Origin: Albibeggiatoa sp964388965
GTDB lineage: Bacteria; Pseudomonadota; Gammaproteobacteria; Beggiatoales; Beggiatoaceae
Length of the DNA: 45,292 bases
Direction: 5' to 3'
NCBI GenBank assembly: GCA_964388965.1
Contig: CAYMCP010000021.1
Span: 1 to 45,292, forward strand
The translations under genes and the position numbers were made by a program. Shown here piece by piece: positions 8,321 to 17,069 of this stretch (positions are counted from its first letter, which is position 1; the number at the start of each line of letters is the position of its first letter). Below the pieces are notes generated by a model. The model saw nothing but the letters and a program-made list of their open reading frames with translations. It had not been told where the DNA came from and ran no database searches.

Positions 8321-9091
8321 TTAGCCTTGTAATAGTGTAAAACGTAACCCTAATAAAAGTAGTAATGTCGCAAGTATATTACGCAATAATGCTTGTGGAA
8401 TGCGTGCAGTTAATAAGCTGCCTAACATAATACCGGGAATTGCGCCAATTAGTAAGCCTGTCAATAAATGCCAGTCTACACTATCCAATAGTTGCCAGTG
8501 TCCGATACCTGCGATTGCAGTCAGTGGTACGGCGTGAGCTAAATCGGTCCCGACCATGCGACGACTGGATAATTGTGGATACAATAAACTGATTAACGCT
8601 ACACCCAAAGCACCTGCACCAACAGAAGTTAAAGTCACCAAAACACCCAGTACAGCCCCTAACAAAATAGTCGTAATGTCACGTTTTAAGCCTTGTAGGC
8701 GATAACGACGTAATGAATTTTTTAAATATGGACGAATAAATAAAGTTATTGCAGTGAGTAGTAACATTATACCCATAAGAGTTTGTAACATGTCTTTGTA
8801 AAATTCACTGGAAATATGGCTTAGAAAAATACTGGTAAATATCGCAGCGGGCAGGCTACCCATTGCGAATAGCTTAACGATTATCCAATGCACATTATTG
8901 TGGTAATGATGTACGATGACACCACTACTTTTGCTAATAGCGGCGTATAACAAATCTGTGCCCACAGCAACAATCGGCGCGATGCCAAAGCCTAAAATCA
9001 ACGTAGGTGTCATGATTGCGCCGCCGCCCACGCCTGTTAGCCCTACTAAACTTCCTACTAATAATCCAGTAAAAATAAACCCTATATCCAT
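8321..9091 (-). CDS. Sulfite exporter TauE/SafE family membrane protein
   Basis: A 256-residue permease with about eight membrane helices arranged as two related halves. Each half carries the family signature: GLLVGSLVGLTGVGGGAIMTP at the N-terminus and a second GVLVTLTSVGAGALGVALIS in the middle. Members export or import small sulfur-containing anions such as sulfite, sulfoacetate or thiosulfate. The ATG at 9091 is chosen over a TTG five codons upstream because GGAGGA lies seven bases before it, overlapping the TTG. In a sulfur oxidiser sulfite or related export is plausible, but the substrate cannot be read from sequence. No neighbouring gene in the same operon. Confidence 0.88.
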   Translation of the reverse strand: MDIGFIFTGLLVGSLVGLTGVGGGAIMTPTLILGFGIAPIVAVGTDLLYAAISKSSGVIVHHYHNNVHWIIVKLFAMGSLPAAIFTSIFLSHISSEFYKDMLQTLMGIMLLLTAITLFIRPYLKNSLRRYRLQGLKRDITTILLGAVLGVLVTLTSVGAGALGVALISLLYPQLSSRRMVGTDLAHAVPLTAIAGIGHWQLLDSVDWHLLTGLLIGAIPGIMLGSLLTARIPQALLRNILATLLLLLGLRFTLLQG

Positions 9092-9401
9092 CTCGTTATC
9101 CTCCAATTTACTCGTTTATTTTGTTAAAAAAACACTGGGATAGCTTGTTATCAAATTTTAAAGCTGTAGAATCTGGCTTTTAGGTCGTTTTTAAGCGCAT
9201 CTATCTCCTACTTTGTATCTACGCAAGATTTTTTCTTAATATCTTTAAATTAATAAACTTGGTAACAAACTGTATTTTCTCAAATGTCAAATGGATTCCG
9301 CAAATTGATTTTAAAAAAATCACAAAATATTTAGCATATTGGGGTAAGGCGAAAACATTAAACACTAAAGTAATGTTAAGATGTAAAATTTAGTAGGATG
9401 C

Positions 9402-9431
9402 AAAAAAAAAAGCCCTGCATGGTGCAAGGCT
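9402..9431 (-). terminator. Intrinsic terminator of an unknown minus-strand transcript
   Basis: On the minus strand AGCCTTGCA-CCA-AGCCCTGCA complement forms a nine-pair stem with one mismatch (arms 9423-9431 and 9411-9419, loop 9420-9422), followed by an uninterrupted T-run (9410-9402). No minus-strand gene exists between here and gatA at 12669, so it must end a short transcript starting within about 9430-9640. Confidence 0.65.
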
Positions 9432-9480
9432 GAGGGGATAGAGCTTCCCTAACGGACGCTGCGTAATATACGAGATATTT
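9402..9480 (-). ncRNA. Candidate small RNA ending at the 9402-9431 terminator
   Basis: The only sequence that the minus-strand terminator can serve is the noncoding DNA to its right. The 30-40 bases before it (GCGTCCGTTAGGGAAGC, then CTATCCCC) are richer in G and C than the surroundings and can pair locally (GGG with CCC). A hexamer resembling a -10 box (TATATT on the minus strand, about 9465-9470) would give a transcript of about 55-60 bases, but no good -35 box is seen. It matches no RNA family I know. Confidence 0.3.
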
Positions 9481-9643
9481 ATGACAACTCTATGACTTAA
9501 AAGACAAATTTATGTGACAATGATTTAAGCTGATTTCAGCTCTATTTATCCAAAAATAAATGAAATTTCAAAACCTTACCGCTTGCGTAACGTGAAGATT
9601 TAATTGATAATAATTTTTTAATATGCAAAATTGGATATGAAAC

Positions 9644-10342
9644 ATGGGAAGACGAATTGCCATCGTTGAGGATGAGCCTGCAATTCGAGAAAATTATGCT
9701 GTAGTCTTGCGTAGACAAGGCTATGACGTGAATACTTATAGCAACCGTCCTCAAGCACTAACTGCATTTCAAACACGTTTACCTGAATTGGTATTACTCG
9801 ATATTGGTTTAGAAGAAGAAGTTGAAGGAGGATTTGATCTATGCCGTGATATTCGAGCGATGTCGCATTATCTACCTATTATTTTTTTAACTGCTCGTGA
9901 TAGCGAATTTGATACTGTATCAGGTCTGCGTTTGGGCGCGGACGACTATCTCAACAAGGATATTAGTATGCCGCATTTGTTGGCACGGATTGCAGCCTTA
10001 TTCCGTCGAGTAGACGCGCTACGCACACCTGCTTCAAATGATAGCTTAATGGAACGCGGTACTTTGACAATTGACAGTAACCGCCTGACTGCAACTTGGA
10101 AAAATATTGCGGTTGATTTAACCTTAACTGAATTTTGGATTGTATATGCCCTTGCGCGTTATCCGGGACATGTCAAACAACGCGAACAACTCATGCAAGA
10201 GGCTAATGTGCAAGTGGACGACAGTACGATTACCTCACATATCAAACGAATTCGTAAAAAATTTTTGACTGTAGACCCTAGATTTTCCGCGATTGAAACA
10301 ATCTACGGTATGGGTTATCGCTGGAAATGCGAGGATGGATAA
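9644..10342 (+). CDS. Response regulator, OmpR/PhoB type (dedicated sortase system regulator-like)
   Basis: A 232-residue two-component regulator: receiver domain (about 1-120) with acidic pair ED at 9-10, phospho-acceptor Asp53 in LLDIGL, Thr in LTARDS and Lys in DDYLNKD, then a winged-helix DNA-binding domain (about 135-230). The insert EEEVEGG after the phospho-Asp and the N-terminus MGRRIAIVEDEPAIRENYAVV match what I recall of the response regulator of the proteobacterial dedicated sortase system (PdsR). Its stop overlaps the start of the kinase gene by one base, so the two are translationally coupled. No sortase or sortase target is visible on either side, so the output genes must be elsewhere. 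Confidence 0.85.
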   Translation: MGRRIAIVEDEPAIRENYAVVLRRQGYDVNTYSNRPQALTAFQTRLPELVLLDIGLEEEVEGGFDLCRDIRAMSHYLPIIFLTARDSEFDTVSGLRLGADDYLNKDISMPHLLARIAALFRRVDALRTPASNDSLMERGTLTIDSNRLTATWKNIAVDLTLTEFWIVYALARYPGHVKQREQLMQEANVQVDDSTITSHIKRIRKKFLTVDPRFSAIETIYGMGYRWKCEDG

Positions 10343-12438
10343 TGAGTTTAACAATTCGTAGCAAGGTATTACTACTTTCTCTAACCTTATTTAGCATCCC
10401 CTACGTGGGCTATGAATATGTGTTAGAAATGGAAAAGTATTTACGTGATAACCTAGAAACTTCATTAAAAGATGCTTCTCGTGCGCTTGCCAGCGTATTG
10501 CACAATCAGCCTGAATTATTTAACCGTGAATTAAGCGACGTAGTTGAGTTTTATAAACCGTTAAACAATCTCCGTCAATTCAGAGTTGCATTTCACCTAG
10601 ACGGTAATGTCAGCGATTGGGAAGATTATTTTTCAGAAACGCAACACTATGATGAAAAAGATATTTTATACGCCACAGTAGACCCCAGTTCTGTTACATT
10701 CAAACATATTATGGGTGTTTATCGCGGCTACTTATATAATTTATTTATTGTTAAAGATGACTCTGTTGTATTGCGTAATCAAGGCGACTTAGACTTAACT
10801 CGTAGTGATCACCTACAAATCATGGCACAAGACAATGAACAACATTTACACCGTTATGTCATTGCAGCAACACAAGAAGAAGGTTGGGTGAATGCTTATC
10901 GAGTTTCCGCTTATAACGATACACTATTATCCAGTTCTGAGCGGCGCATTCACGGTCAATGGAAACAAAGTGAAGATGGCTATATTATTGAGATTCGGAT
11001 TCCATTACAGTTGATGGGGGAACGCTTTGGTCTTGCAATTGGTGATGTGGATGATAAAGAAACACGTCAACTTAAAACCTTAATTGCCAATGTCGGCACC
11101 AAGCAATATGACGATACGGGAGATATTTATGTTGAATCACCAAAAATTAATCAAATTATCCAAGCATTAGGCAATACGCAAGGACGTAGAGTATGGGTTT
11201 TGGATAAACAGCGACGTATTTTAGCGGCTGACGGAGATTTGTATCGGGAATTACATGAACACCCATTAGATGAAATATTTAGCTTATTATTACCACCCGT
11301 ATCAGAAAGAATTAATGCTAATCAACGAGATGATGGACTATATTATCAACAAATTGAATATGCTCTAAATGGTCATTCTGATGTGCGATGGCATTCTACC
11401 GATGATGATAAAGTTGTTATTATTTCAGCAGTTCATCCCATTCATCATCAAAATCACGTCATTGGTGTTGTCATGGTGGAAGAAACCAGCCACAGCATTC
11501 AAACTGTACAACGACAAGCTATTGCTAATTTATTTAATAAAACATTATTATTATTTACAGTAGTTACCTTGCTCTTGTTGGTTTTTGCGAGTCGTTTATC
11601 TATCCGTTTGCGTCATTTGCGCAATCAAGCTGAAACAGCAATTGATGTTAATGGACGAGTAACAGTCACTAAAGTTGGCTCTAATGCGAAAGATGAAATT
11701 GGTGATTTATCGCGTAGTTTTTCCAATATTTTAGAGAAATTACATCAATATAATAATTATTTAGAAGGTATGGCAAGTCGTTTGTCCCATGAATTGCGTA
11801 CACCAATTGCGGTGGTACGTTCCTCATTGGAAAATTTAGAGTTGGAACAAGATTTATCAGAAAATTCAATTGTTTATATTGAGCGAGCTAAACAAGGCAT
11901 TGAGCGTTTAAATATGACTATTACTCGTTTAAGCGAAGCCACTCGTTTAGAACAGGCGCTACAGGACGCAGAACGTGAGCAAGTCGATTTAAAAGATTTA
12001 GTCAGCAATTGCGTTGCAGGCTATCGTTTGGCTTATCCTAAGCAGCGTTTTCATTCAATCTTGCCACATCAACCGGCTATCATTTCCGTTGCACCTGATT
12101 TAATTGCACAAATGTTAGACAAATTGGTATCAAATGCAGTGGGTTATTCTGATCCTGAGCAAGCGATTCGGGTAGAATTGGTGCAAGAGCGGCAAACAGT
12201 GCGTTTGTCGGTACTCAATCGTGGTGTAGATATTCCTATTGAGATGCAAGATCGTTTATTTGAATCTATGGTTTCATTTCGTCAATCCACCGACGCGAAA
12301 GAACCACATTTAGGCTTAGGATTGTATATGGTACGTTTAATTGTTAATTATCATGGCGGTTTAGTTAAAGCGTCGCAACACCCGGATGGAAACGGTGCAA
12401 TGTTTAATGTTTGGTTGCCGATTGGAGCGAATTTGTAG
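10342..12438 (+). CDS. Sensor histidine kinase (dedicated sortase system kinase-like)
   Basis: A 698-residue membrane kinase. Order: short N-terminal membrane segment (about 10-22), a long periplasmic sensor region (about 23-400, with a stretch resembling carbohydrate-binding or CBM9-like folds), a membrane helix (about 402-418), HAMP, a HisKA dimerisation domain with phospho-acceptor His483 in SHELRTP, and a HATPase domain with N-box LVSNAVGY and G-box HLGLGLYMV. The sensor resembles that of the proteobacterial dedicated sortase kinase (PdsS). The ATG at 10342 is preferred to one five codons earlier because GAGGATGG precedes it and it overlaps the regulator stop. It presumably phosphorylates the regulator encoded just upstream. 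Confidence 0.85.
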   Translation: MSLTIRSKVLLLSLTLFSIPYVGYEYVLEMEKYLRDNLETSLKDASRALASVLHNQPELFNRELSDVVEFYKPLNNLRQFRVAFHLDGNVSDWEDYFSETQHYDEKDILYATVDPSSVTFKHIMGVYRGYLYNLFIVKDDSVVLRNQGDLDLTRSDHLQIMAQDNEQHLHRYVIAATQEEGWVNAYRVSAYNDTLLSSSERRIHGQWKQSEDGYIIEIRIPLQLMGERFGLAIGDVDDKETRQLKTLIANVGTKQYDDTGDIYVESPKINQIIQALGNTQGRRVWVLDKQRRILAADGDLYRELHEHPLDEIFSLLLPPVSERINANQRDDGLYYQQIEYALNGHSDVRWHSTDDDKVVIISAVHPIHHQNHVIGVVMVEETSHSIQTVQRQAIANLFNKTLLLFTVVTLLLLVFASRLSIRLRHLRNQAETAIDVNGRVTVTKVGSNAKDEIGDLSRSFSNILEKLHQYNNYLEGMASRLSHELRTPIAVVRSSLENLELEQDLSENSIVYIERAKQGIERLNMTITRLSEATRLEQALQDAEREQVDLKDLVSNCVAGYRLAYPKQRFHSILPHQPAIISVAPDLIAQMLDKLVSNAVGYSDPEQAIRVELVQERQTVRLSVLNRGVDIPIEMQDRLFESMVSFRQSTDAKEPHLGLGLYMVRLIVNYHGGLVKASQHPDGNGAMFNVWLPIGANL

Positions 12439-12513
12439 CTGTATATTGCGCAACTTGGAAGTTACGCAGTTTACATGAAAATTTTACGCTATATTTGCAA
12501 TTCACAATAAATC

Positions 12514-12563
12514 AGGACGCAGAGCGTCCTTGTTGCCTCCCAACGGAGATCATTGGGACGAGG
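12514..12563. repeat. REP-like hairpins downstream of the kinase gene
   Basis: AGGACGC-AGA-GCGTCCT (12514-12530) is a perfect seven-pair hairpin. It is followed by CCTCCCAACGGAGATCATTGGGACGAGG (12536-12563) which folds on itself. The block CCAACGGAGAT recurs beside the group II intron remnant at about 40313-40323. There is no T-run, so this is a dispersed repeat rather than a typical terminator, although it sits after the kinase stop. Confidence 0.6.
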
Positions 12564-12575
12564 AAAAAATTTTTA

Positions 12576-12624
12576 CGCTAAGATTTTGATTTGCATAAAA
12601 ATTCCGTTAGCTAAACAAAATACT
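12576..12624 (-). repeat. About 50-bp repeat, inverted copy of 33282-33330
   Basis: The minus strand here reads AAGTATTTTGTTTAGCTAAC followed by a segment ending AAATCAAAATCTTAGCG. It aligns along its whole length, with about eight differences, to 33282-33330. Both copies adjoin GGACGC-type hairpins, so it appears to be the outer arm of the same repeat element. Confidence 0.6.
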
Positions 12625-12668
12625 TGCAAATTTTAATTTGCACGAAGTAGGAATGAGTTAGGAAATAT

Positions 12669-14123
12669 TTAAGCAAATTGTTCAGGTATTTGACGATGCC
12701 AATGAGTGCGTTGTTGATACTGATGTGCGACGTTTAACAATTTCGCCTCATCAAAATAATTACCGATTAATTGCATACCTACTGGTAATTTATTAACAAA
12801 ACCTGCTGGTAATGACATAGCTGGCAAACCTGCTAAATTGACTGCAATTGTATAAATATCAGATAAATACATTGTTACAGGATCATCTGCTTTTTCACCG
12901 ATTTTAAAGGCGGGAGTAGGTGTAGTTGGACCTAAAATTACATCTACTTTTTCAAATCCGGTTTTAAAATCATCACTGATTAAATGGCGGATTTGTTGAG
13001 CTTTCAAGTAGTACGCATCATAATAACCCGCAGATAGGGCATACGTGCCAACCATAATCCGACGCTTGACCTCCGCACCAAATCCTTCACCACGCGAACG
13101 TTTATACATATCCATTAAATCTTGTGGATTGTCGCAACGATAACCAAAACGTACGCCGTCAAAACGTGATAAGTTAGATGAACATTCCGCAGGGGCAATA
13201 ATATAATAGGCAGGTACAGCTAATTTATTATTAGGCAATTCAATTTCTTGGAATGTCGCGCCAAGTTGTTCTAATTCTTTAATCGCCGTTTGCAACGTAC
13301 TATTGATTTCAGGGTCTAAGCCTGCGCTAAAATAATCTTTAGGTAAACCAATTTTTAAGCCTTGAATATCATTATTTAAACTTGCTGTGAAATCTATTAC
13401 AGGGCGATCAATTGAGGTTGAATCGCGCTGATCAAAACCAGACATGACTTCTAGTAATAAGGCAACATCTTCTGCGCTTTGCCCCATTGGACCACCTTGA
13501 TCTAAACTCGACGCAAATGCAATCATGCCATAACGTGAAACAAGTCCATAAGTTGGTTTTAAACCCGTGATACCACAAAGTGCTGCGGGTTGACGAATAG
13601 ACCCACCTGTATCTGTACCCGTTGCAATTGGAGCTAAGCGCGCTGCGACGGCTGCCGCTGAACCACCTGATGAGCCTCCCGGTACTGTTTCTATATTCCA
13701 AGGATTTCTAACCGCACCGAAAAAGCTGGTTTCATTTGACGAACCCATAGCAAATTCATCCATATTGGTTTTACCTAACATAACCATTCCGGCTTTTTGA
13801 ATATTTTCCACAACACCTGCGTTATAAGGCGCGATAAAATTATCTAACATTTTGGACGCACAAGAAGTTTTCACACCTTCGGTACAAAAAATATCCTTAT
13901 GCGCCATCGGGATACCCGTCAATTTACTTGCCTTACCTTGCTGTATTAACTCATCTGCAGCTTTTGCTTGTTCTAATGCCAGTTCTGCTGTCACGGTAAT
14001 AAAACTATTTAGTTGCTTATCATGCTGTTGAATACGGTCTAAAAAATATTTGGTCAACGCTTGGCTTGTGATCTCACCAGTTTGGAGTGCTTGAGAGAGT
14101 TCTGACAAAGTTTTATTGTGCAT
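12669..14123 (-). CDS. gatA: Glutamyl-tRNA(Gln)/aspartyl-tRNA(Asn) amidotransferase subunit A
   Basis: The 484-residue glutaminase subunit of GatCAB, which releases ammonia from glutamine to amidate Glu-tRNA(Gln) or Asp-tRNA(Asn). The amidase-signature triad is intact: Lys76 in AHKDIF, Ser151 in GGSSGGSAAAV and Ser175 in TDTGGSIRQPA. The length is standard. In most bacteria gatC precedes and gatB follows; here 396 bases of noncoding DNA lie upstream and a repeat plus the kinase gene lie downstream, so gatA is isolated. Whether gatC and gatB are elsewhere cannot be seen. Confusion with a general amidase is possible, but the GMQLIGNYFDEAKLL C-terminal segment is GatA-typical. Confidence 0.93.
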   Translation of the reverse strand: MHNKTLSELSQALQTGEITSQALTKYFLDRIQQHDKQLNSFITVTAELALEQAKAADELIQQGKASKLTGIPMAHKDIFCTEGVKTSCASKMLDNFIAPYNAGVVENIQKAGMVMLGKTNMDEFAMGSSNETSFFGAVRNPWNIETVPGGSSGGSAAAVAARLAPIATGTDTGGSIRQPAALCGITGLKPTYGLVSRYGMIAFASSLDQGGPMGQSAEDVALLLEVMSGFDQRDSTSIDRPVIDFTASLNNDIQGLKIGLPKDYFSAGLDPEINSTLQTAIKELEQLGATFQEIELPNNKLAVPAYYIIAPAECSSNLSRFDGVRFGYRCDNPQDLMDMYKRSRGEGFGAEVKRRIMVGTYALSAGYYDAYYLKAQQIRHLISDDFKTGFEKVDVILGPTTPTPAFKIGEKADDPVTMYLSDIYTIAVNLAGLPAMSLPAGFVNKLPVGMQLIGNYFDEAKLLNVAHQYQQRTHWHRQIPEQFA

Positions 14124-14519
14124 AGTTTTTTATATTCGTTGCAAAAAAAGCATTATTGTAACAGAAAATAGGCGATTTCTATCAACTAAGGAATATTTTG
14201 AATCCCGATAAACAAATCAAGAACTATCGAGATTTAATCAAATTCTACTAGCTATTTTTCAACAAATTTTTAGCCATTTTTCAGCAAGCTCATTTTAATT
14301 TTTAAAATCAAATTGTTAGATGTTTTTGTAACCATTTTTCCGCAACATCAGTGAATAAGTTTTCATCATTTTCAAAGGCTTTTGGAAAAATAATAAATTA
14401 AATCAAAATGTTACATCTAGGAATGCTTTATGCTATAACTGCTATAACTTTTAATCAAATACTTAACTTTTAAAAGTATTTTACATTCATTTTTAATAGC
14501 ATAAATTTAAGGATTTACT
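14124..14519. other. AT-rich intergenic region between gatA and the pilin gene
   Basis: Mostly noncoding. A 29-codon open stretch on the minus strand (14308-14397) may be a gene remnant. Close to the pilin gene is a tandem repeat GCTATAACTGCTATAACTTTT (about 14431-14450 region) in which TATAAC could serve as a -10 box, without a convincing -35 partner. No gatC-like frame is present. Confidence 0.4.
14308..14397 (-). pseudogene. Possible C-terminal gene fragment of unknown family
   Basis: The minus strand is open for 29 codons between a stop at 14400-14398 and the TGA at 14310-14308 and reads FIIFPKAFENDENLFTDVAE then KWLQKHLTI. The amphipathic, lysine- and glutamate-rich composition looks like protein, but there is no start codon and no recognised family. 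It may be chance. Confidence 0.22.
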
Positions 14520-14954
14520 ATGAAAAATAAGCAAGGTTTTTCTATGATTGAGATTATGATTGTTATCTTGATTGTCGCGCTTATGGCGGCGTATGGCATT
14601 CCGTATTTGCTTACTTCTTTCAAACGTTCTCAAGTTGCGGAAGCAATTAATTTGATGACCGGTTTAAAAAGCTCAACTGAAGAATGGGTTTCTTCAAACG
14701 GAACTTGGCCAAGTGATATTGAACAGCAATTGAGCGGTAAAATATTGGGTAAATATACCTCCGTCATCAACCTTGTTGGAGCAGGGGCTATAGTGAAATT
14801 GGAAGACAGCTTTGATAATTTTGGTTATAGTGCTGTTATTAAACATCCAGATATTACAGGATCAGTAAATTTAATGTATAACCCGGTGCATAAAACTTGG
14901 CTCTGTACATACGAAAATATGAATCCACTTTATTTACCAAGTATTTGTAGGTAA
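14520..14954 (+). CDS. Type IV prepilin-like protein
   Basis: A 144-residue protein with a six-residue leader and the prepilin peptidase site G-FSMIE (cleavage before Phe, methylation of that residue, Glu at position 5 of the mature form), followed by a hydrophobic helix (about residues 8-29) that both anchors in the membrane and packs in the filament core. The C-terminal Cys129 and Cys143 could form the disulfide loop of type IVa pilins. AAGGA lies six bases before the ATG. No pil genes flank it; it stands alone between gatA and an acyl-CoA ligase gene. It may be a major pilin (Beggiatoa glide) or a minor pilin; the sequence does not decide. Confidence 0.85.
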   Translation: MKNKQGFSMIEIMIVILIVALMAAYGIPYLLTSFKRSQVAEAINLMTGLKSSTEEWVSSNGTWPSDIEQQLSGKILGKYTSVINLVGAGAIVKLEDSFDNFGYSAVIKHPDITGSVNLMYNPVHKTWLCTYENMNPLYLPSICR

Positions 14955-14967
14955 TGCTTAATGTAAA

Positions 14968-15004
14968 ACTTGTTTTGTAATAACGGATTAAGTGCAAAAC
15001 AAGT
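14968..15004. terminator. Bidirectional terminator-like hairpin between convergent genes
   Basis: ACTTGTTTTG at 14968-14977 and CAAAACAAGT at 14995-15004 are perfect inverted repeats with a 17-base loop. The site lies between the pilin stop (+) and the acyl-CoA ligase stop (-). The stem is AT-rich and a strong T-run is absent, so efficiency is uncertain. Confidence 0.45.
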
Positions 15005-15016
15005 CTTATGATTAAG

Positions 15017-16798
15017 TTAAAAACCTTTGTACATTTCCTCGATTTCGCTACTAAAATGTTCGATAATTTTGTTGCGTTTAATTTTCAAAGTAGGCGTTAA
15101 TAAATTATTATTTACAGTCCAAGCTTGCAATGACAAAGTGACACGCCGAATTTGTGCATAACCGGGAAAGTCTTTAATTTGTGTGGCAATGCGCTGTAAA
15201 ATTAATTTTTTAACGGCTTTATCCGTAATTTCGCTAGATTCAAGGTTTAGTTGTCGCGCTAAAGTTTGCCATTGCTCGCTATTTAACACCGCGATAGCAC
15301 TTAAAAATGGGCGACCTTCACCAATAATCATCACTTGTTCAAATAAATTATCACGTAAAATGTGCATTTCCATATCGGTAGGCGAAATTTTTTCTCCATT
15401 ACCTAAAACGATAATATCCTTAATCCGACCAATAATATACAAATGTCCATTTGCATCAATACGCGCTTTATCTCCTGTGTGCAACCATCCTTGTTCATCA
15501 ATCACTTGCGCGGTTGCATCAGGATTTTTCCAGTAGCCTTGCATGACGCTGTCACTACGTGCTAACAATTCATCTTGTTCCCCTAAACACACTTCAACTG
15601 CTGGCAATGCTAAACCAATACTTGCAGGTATGTTGCTATCTGGACGATTCACCGCAATAACGGGACTATGTTCAGTTAAGCCATAACCTTGCAACAGTGG
15701 TAAACCTAAACCAACAAAAGTTTTTCCCACGTCCGCCGATAATGCCGCACCACCGCAAATTGCTAAGTGTAAACGACCTCCTAATTTATCTAAAATTTTC
15801 CGACTGACTAGACGATATAAAATTGGATAATATAAAAATTGCGCTTTCCAACCCGTACGCGCTTGCTGGTATTCAAAATATTGCCAACCGACATTAACCG
15901 CCTGTTGGAATAAAGTTTGTTTTAACCAGCCTGTTTTTTGCATTTGATGATTAATTTTAGCTAATACTTGCTCATAAATGCGTGGTACGGAAATTAAAAT
16001 GGTCGGTTTAATCTCTTGTAAATCAGCAGCTAACTGCGGGATAGAGCGCGCGTAAGCGACGGTTGCACCCAAAATCATGGGTAGATAATATCCTGCTGCA
16101 CGTTCCAACATGTGCGATAAAGGTAAAAATGATAAAAATACCTCATTATCAGAAAAATCTGCACAATCAGGTACAACTTGCATATTACGCAATATATTGC
16201 GATGACTTAGCATTACACCTTTTGGCTTGCCTGTTGTGCCCGATGTGTAAACGATGGAAGCTAAATCATCTAAGCCATTTTCTCGCGCTTGTAGGGTGAA
16301 TTCACCTTGTGGTAGCCATGTTTGTAAACTGATTAATTTTTCATAATCATCATCAATTAATTCAATACAAACAATCGTTTCTAAACCTTCAATATCTGAA
16401 ATATAGGGTTTGAGTGTTTCCCACTGTTTTCTATCTTCAATAACAAATAATTTCACTTCTGCGTGCTGTAAAATATAAGCGACGTTATCGGGACGATCAT
16501 CGAAATACAACGGCACAGTAATTAAACCACAGCCTAATGCTGCCTGATCGAATGCAACCCAATTTGGACTATTGCGCAGCATAACTGCGACTTTGTCGTA
16601 TTTATTTAAACGTTGTAAAGCGGCTTGCCATTGGGCAACTTTCTGAGCCATCTGTTGCCATGTGACATCTTGCCAAGTTTTAGAATCTCTAGCAAAATAA
16701 CGGTAGGCAATGATTTGTGGTGTACGTGTTACTCTTTCACGAAACAAGGCGGCTAAACTAGTGATTTGATCAGAAACAAGAAAATGATGTTGTACCAT
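15017..16798 (-). CDS. Long-chain fatty acid-CoA ligase (AMP-forming)
   Basis: A 593-residue adenylate-forming enzyme that activates fatty acids to acyl-CoA via an acyl-adenylate. The core A3 motif YTSGTTGKPKGVMLSH (about residues 190-205), LSFLPLSHMLER, the QGYGLTEHSPV motif (about 370) and the hinge WLHTGDKARID (about 420) are present, as is a C-terminal catalytic Lys in LKIKRNKIIEHF. The length and the sequence around LERAAGYYLPMILG point to the FAA1/long-chain group found in many bacteria. It stands alone. Likely links fatty-acid uptake or recycling to beta-oxidation and to the PHA genes in this region, though that is inference. Confidence 0.92.
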   Translation of the reverse strand: MVQHHFLVSDQITSLAALFRERVTRTPQIIAYRYFARDSKTWQDVTWQQMAQKVAQWQAALQRLNKYDKVAVMLRNSPNWVAFDQAALGCGLITVPLYFDDRPDNVAYILQHAEVKLFVIEDRKQWETLKPYISDIEGLETIVCIELIDDDYEKLISLQTWLPQGEFTLQARENGLDDLASIVYTSGTTGKPKGVMLSHRNILRNMQVVPDCADFSDNEVFLSFLPLSHMLERAAGYYLPMILGATVAYARSIPQLAADLQEIKPTILISVPRIYEQVLAKINHQMQKTGWLKQTLFQQAVNVGWQYFEYQQARTGWKAQFLYYPILYRLVSRKILDKLGGRLHLAICGGAALSADVGKTFVGLGLPLLQGYGLTEHSPVIAVNRPDSNIPASIGLALPAVEVCLGEQDELLARSDSVMQGYWKNPDATAQVIDEQGWLHTGDKARIDANGHLYIIGRIKDIIVLGNGEKISPTDMEMHILRDNLFEQVMIIGEGRPFLSAIAVLNSEQWQTLARQLNLESSEITDKAVKKLILQRIATQIKDFPGYAQIRRVTLSLQAWTVNNNLLTPTLKIKRNKIIEHFSSEIEEMYKGF

Positions 16799-16865
16799 TT
16801 TTTAATTCATCCTGTGCTAAATTTAAAAAATATATGAATTCAGTGCGCTGCGTAGAATGAGCCAC

Positions 16866-16933
16866 TGACGCACTGCGTCAGGTTGTAGTGGACGCTGGTG
16901 TGTCCTGTGGTATGACGATGCGGTGCGTCGTCA
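16866..16933. repeat. REP-like triple hairpin upstream of the ParB-like gene
   Basis: Three palindromes in a row: TGACGCACTGCGTCA (16866-16880, perfect), GGACGC-TGGT-GTGTCC (16890-16905, one G-T pair) and TGACGATGCGGTGCGTCGTCA (16913-16933, imperfect). The same motifs recur at 29794-29834, 33195-33264, 40136-40179 and 40277-40290. Confidence 0.7.
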
Positions 16934-17069
16934 CTAGTCAACGAGACAAATTTTTATTTGAACTGCGTAACGCCTAATTTAAATCAAAAATCAGCGATCT
17001 AAAATCGAAATTTCTTACCGAGATGTTTATAATGGACATTTTGGTAAAGCGGTAGCGTAGGGTTCCACA

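Larger units (their letters stand above)
9092..9643. other. Intergenic region between divergent genes with a minus-strand terminator
   Basis: No gene is supported. The interval holds a copy of the AGATNTCAAA motif (9282-9300), an intrinsic terminator oriented on the minus strand (9402-9431) with GC-richer DNA just before it, and the short palindrome GCTGATTTCAGC at 9529-9540 upstream of the response regulator, a possible operator. Confidence 0.5.

Noticed and set aside
12514..12563. Hairpin array as a CRISPR or as a classic terminator
   Set aside because: There are no regular direct repeats with spacers, and the stems are not followed by a T-run; the similarity to other intergenic copies fits a dispersed repeat better.
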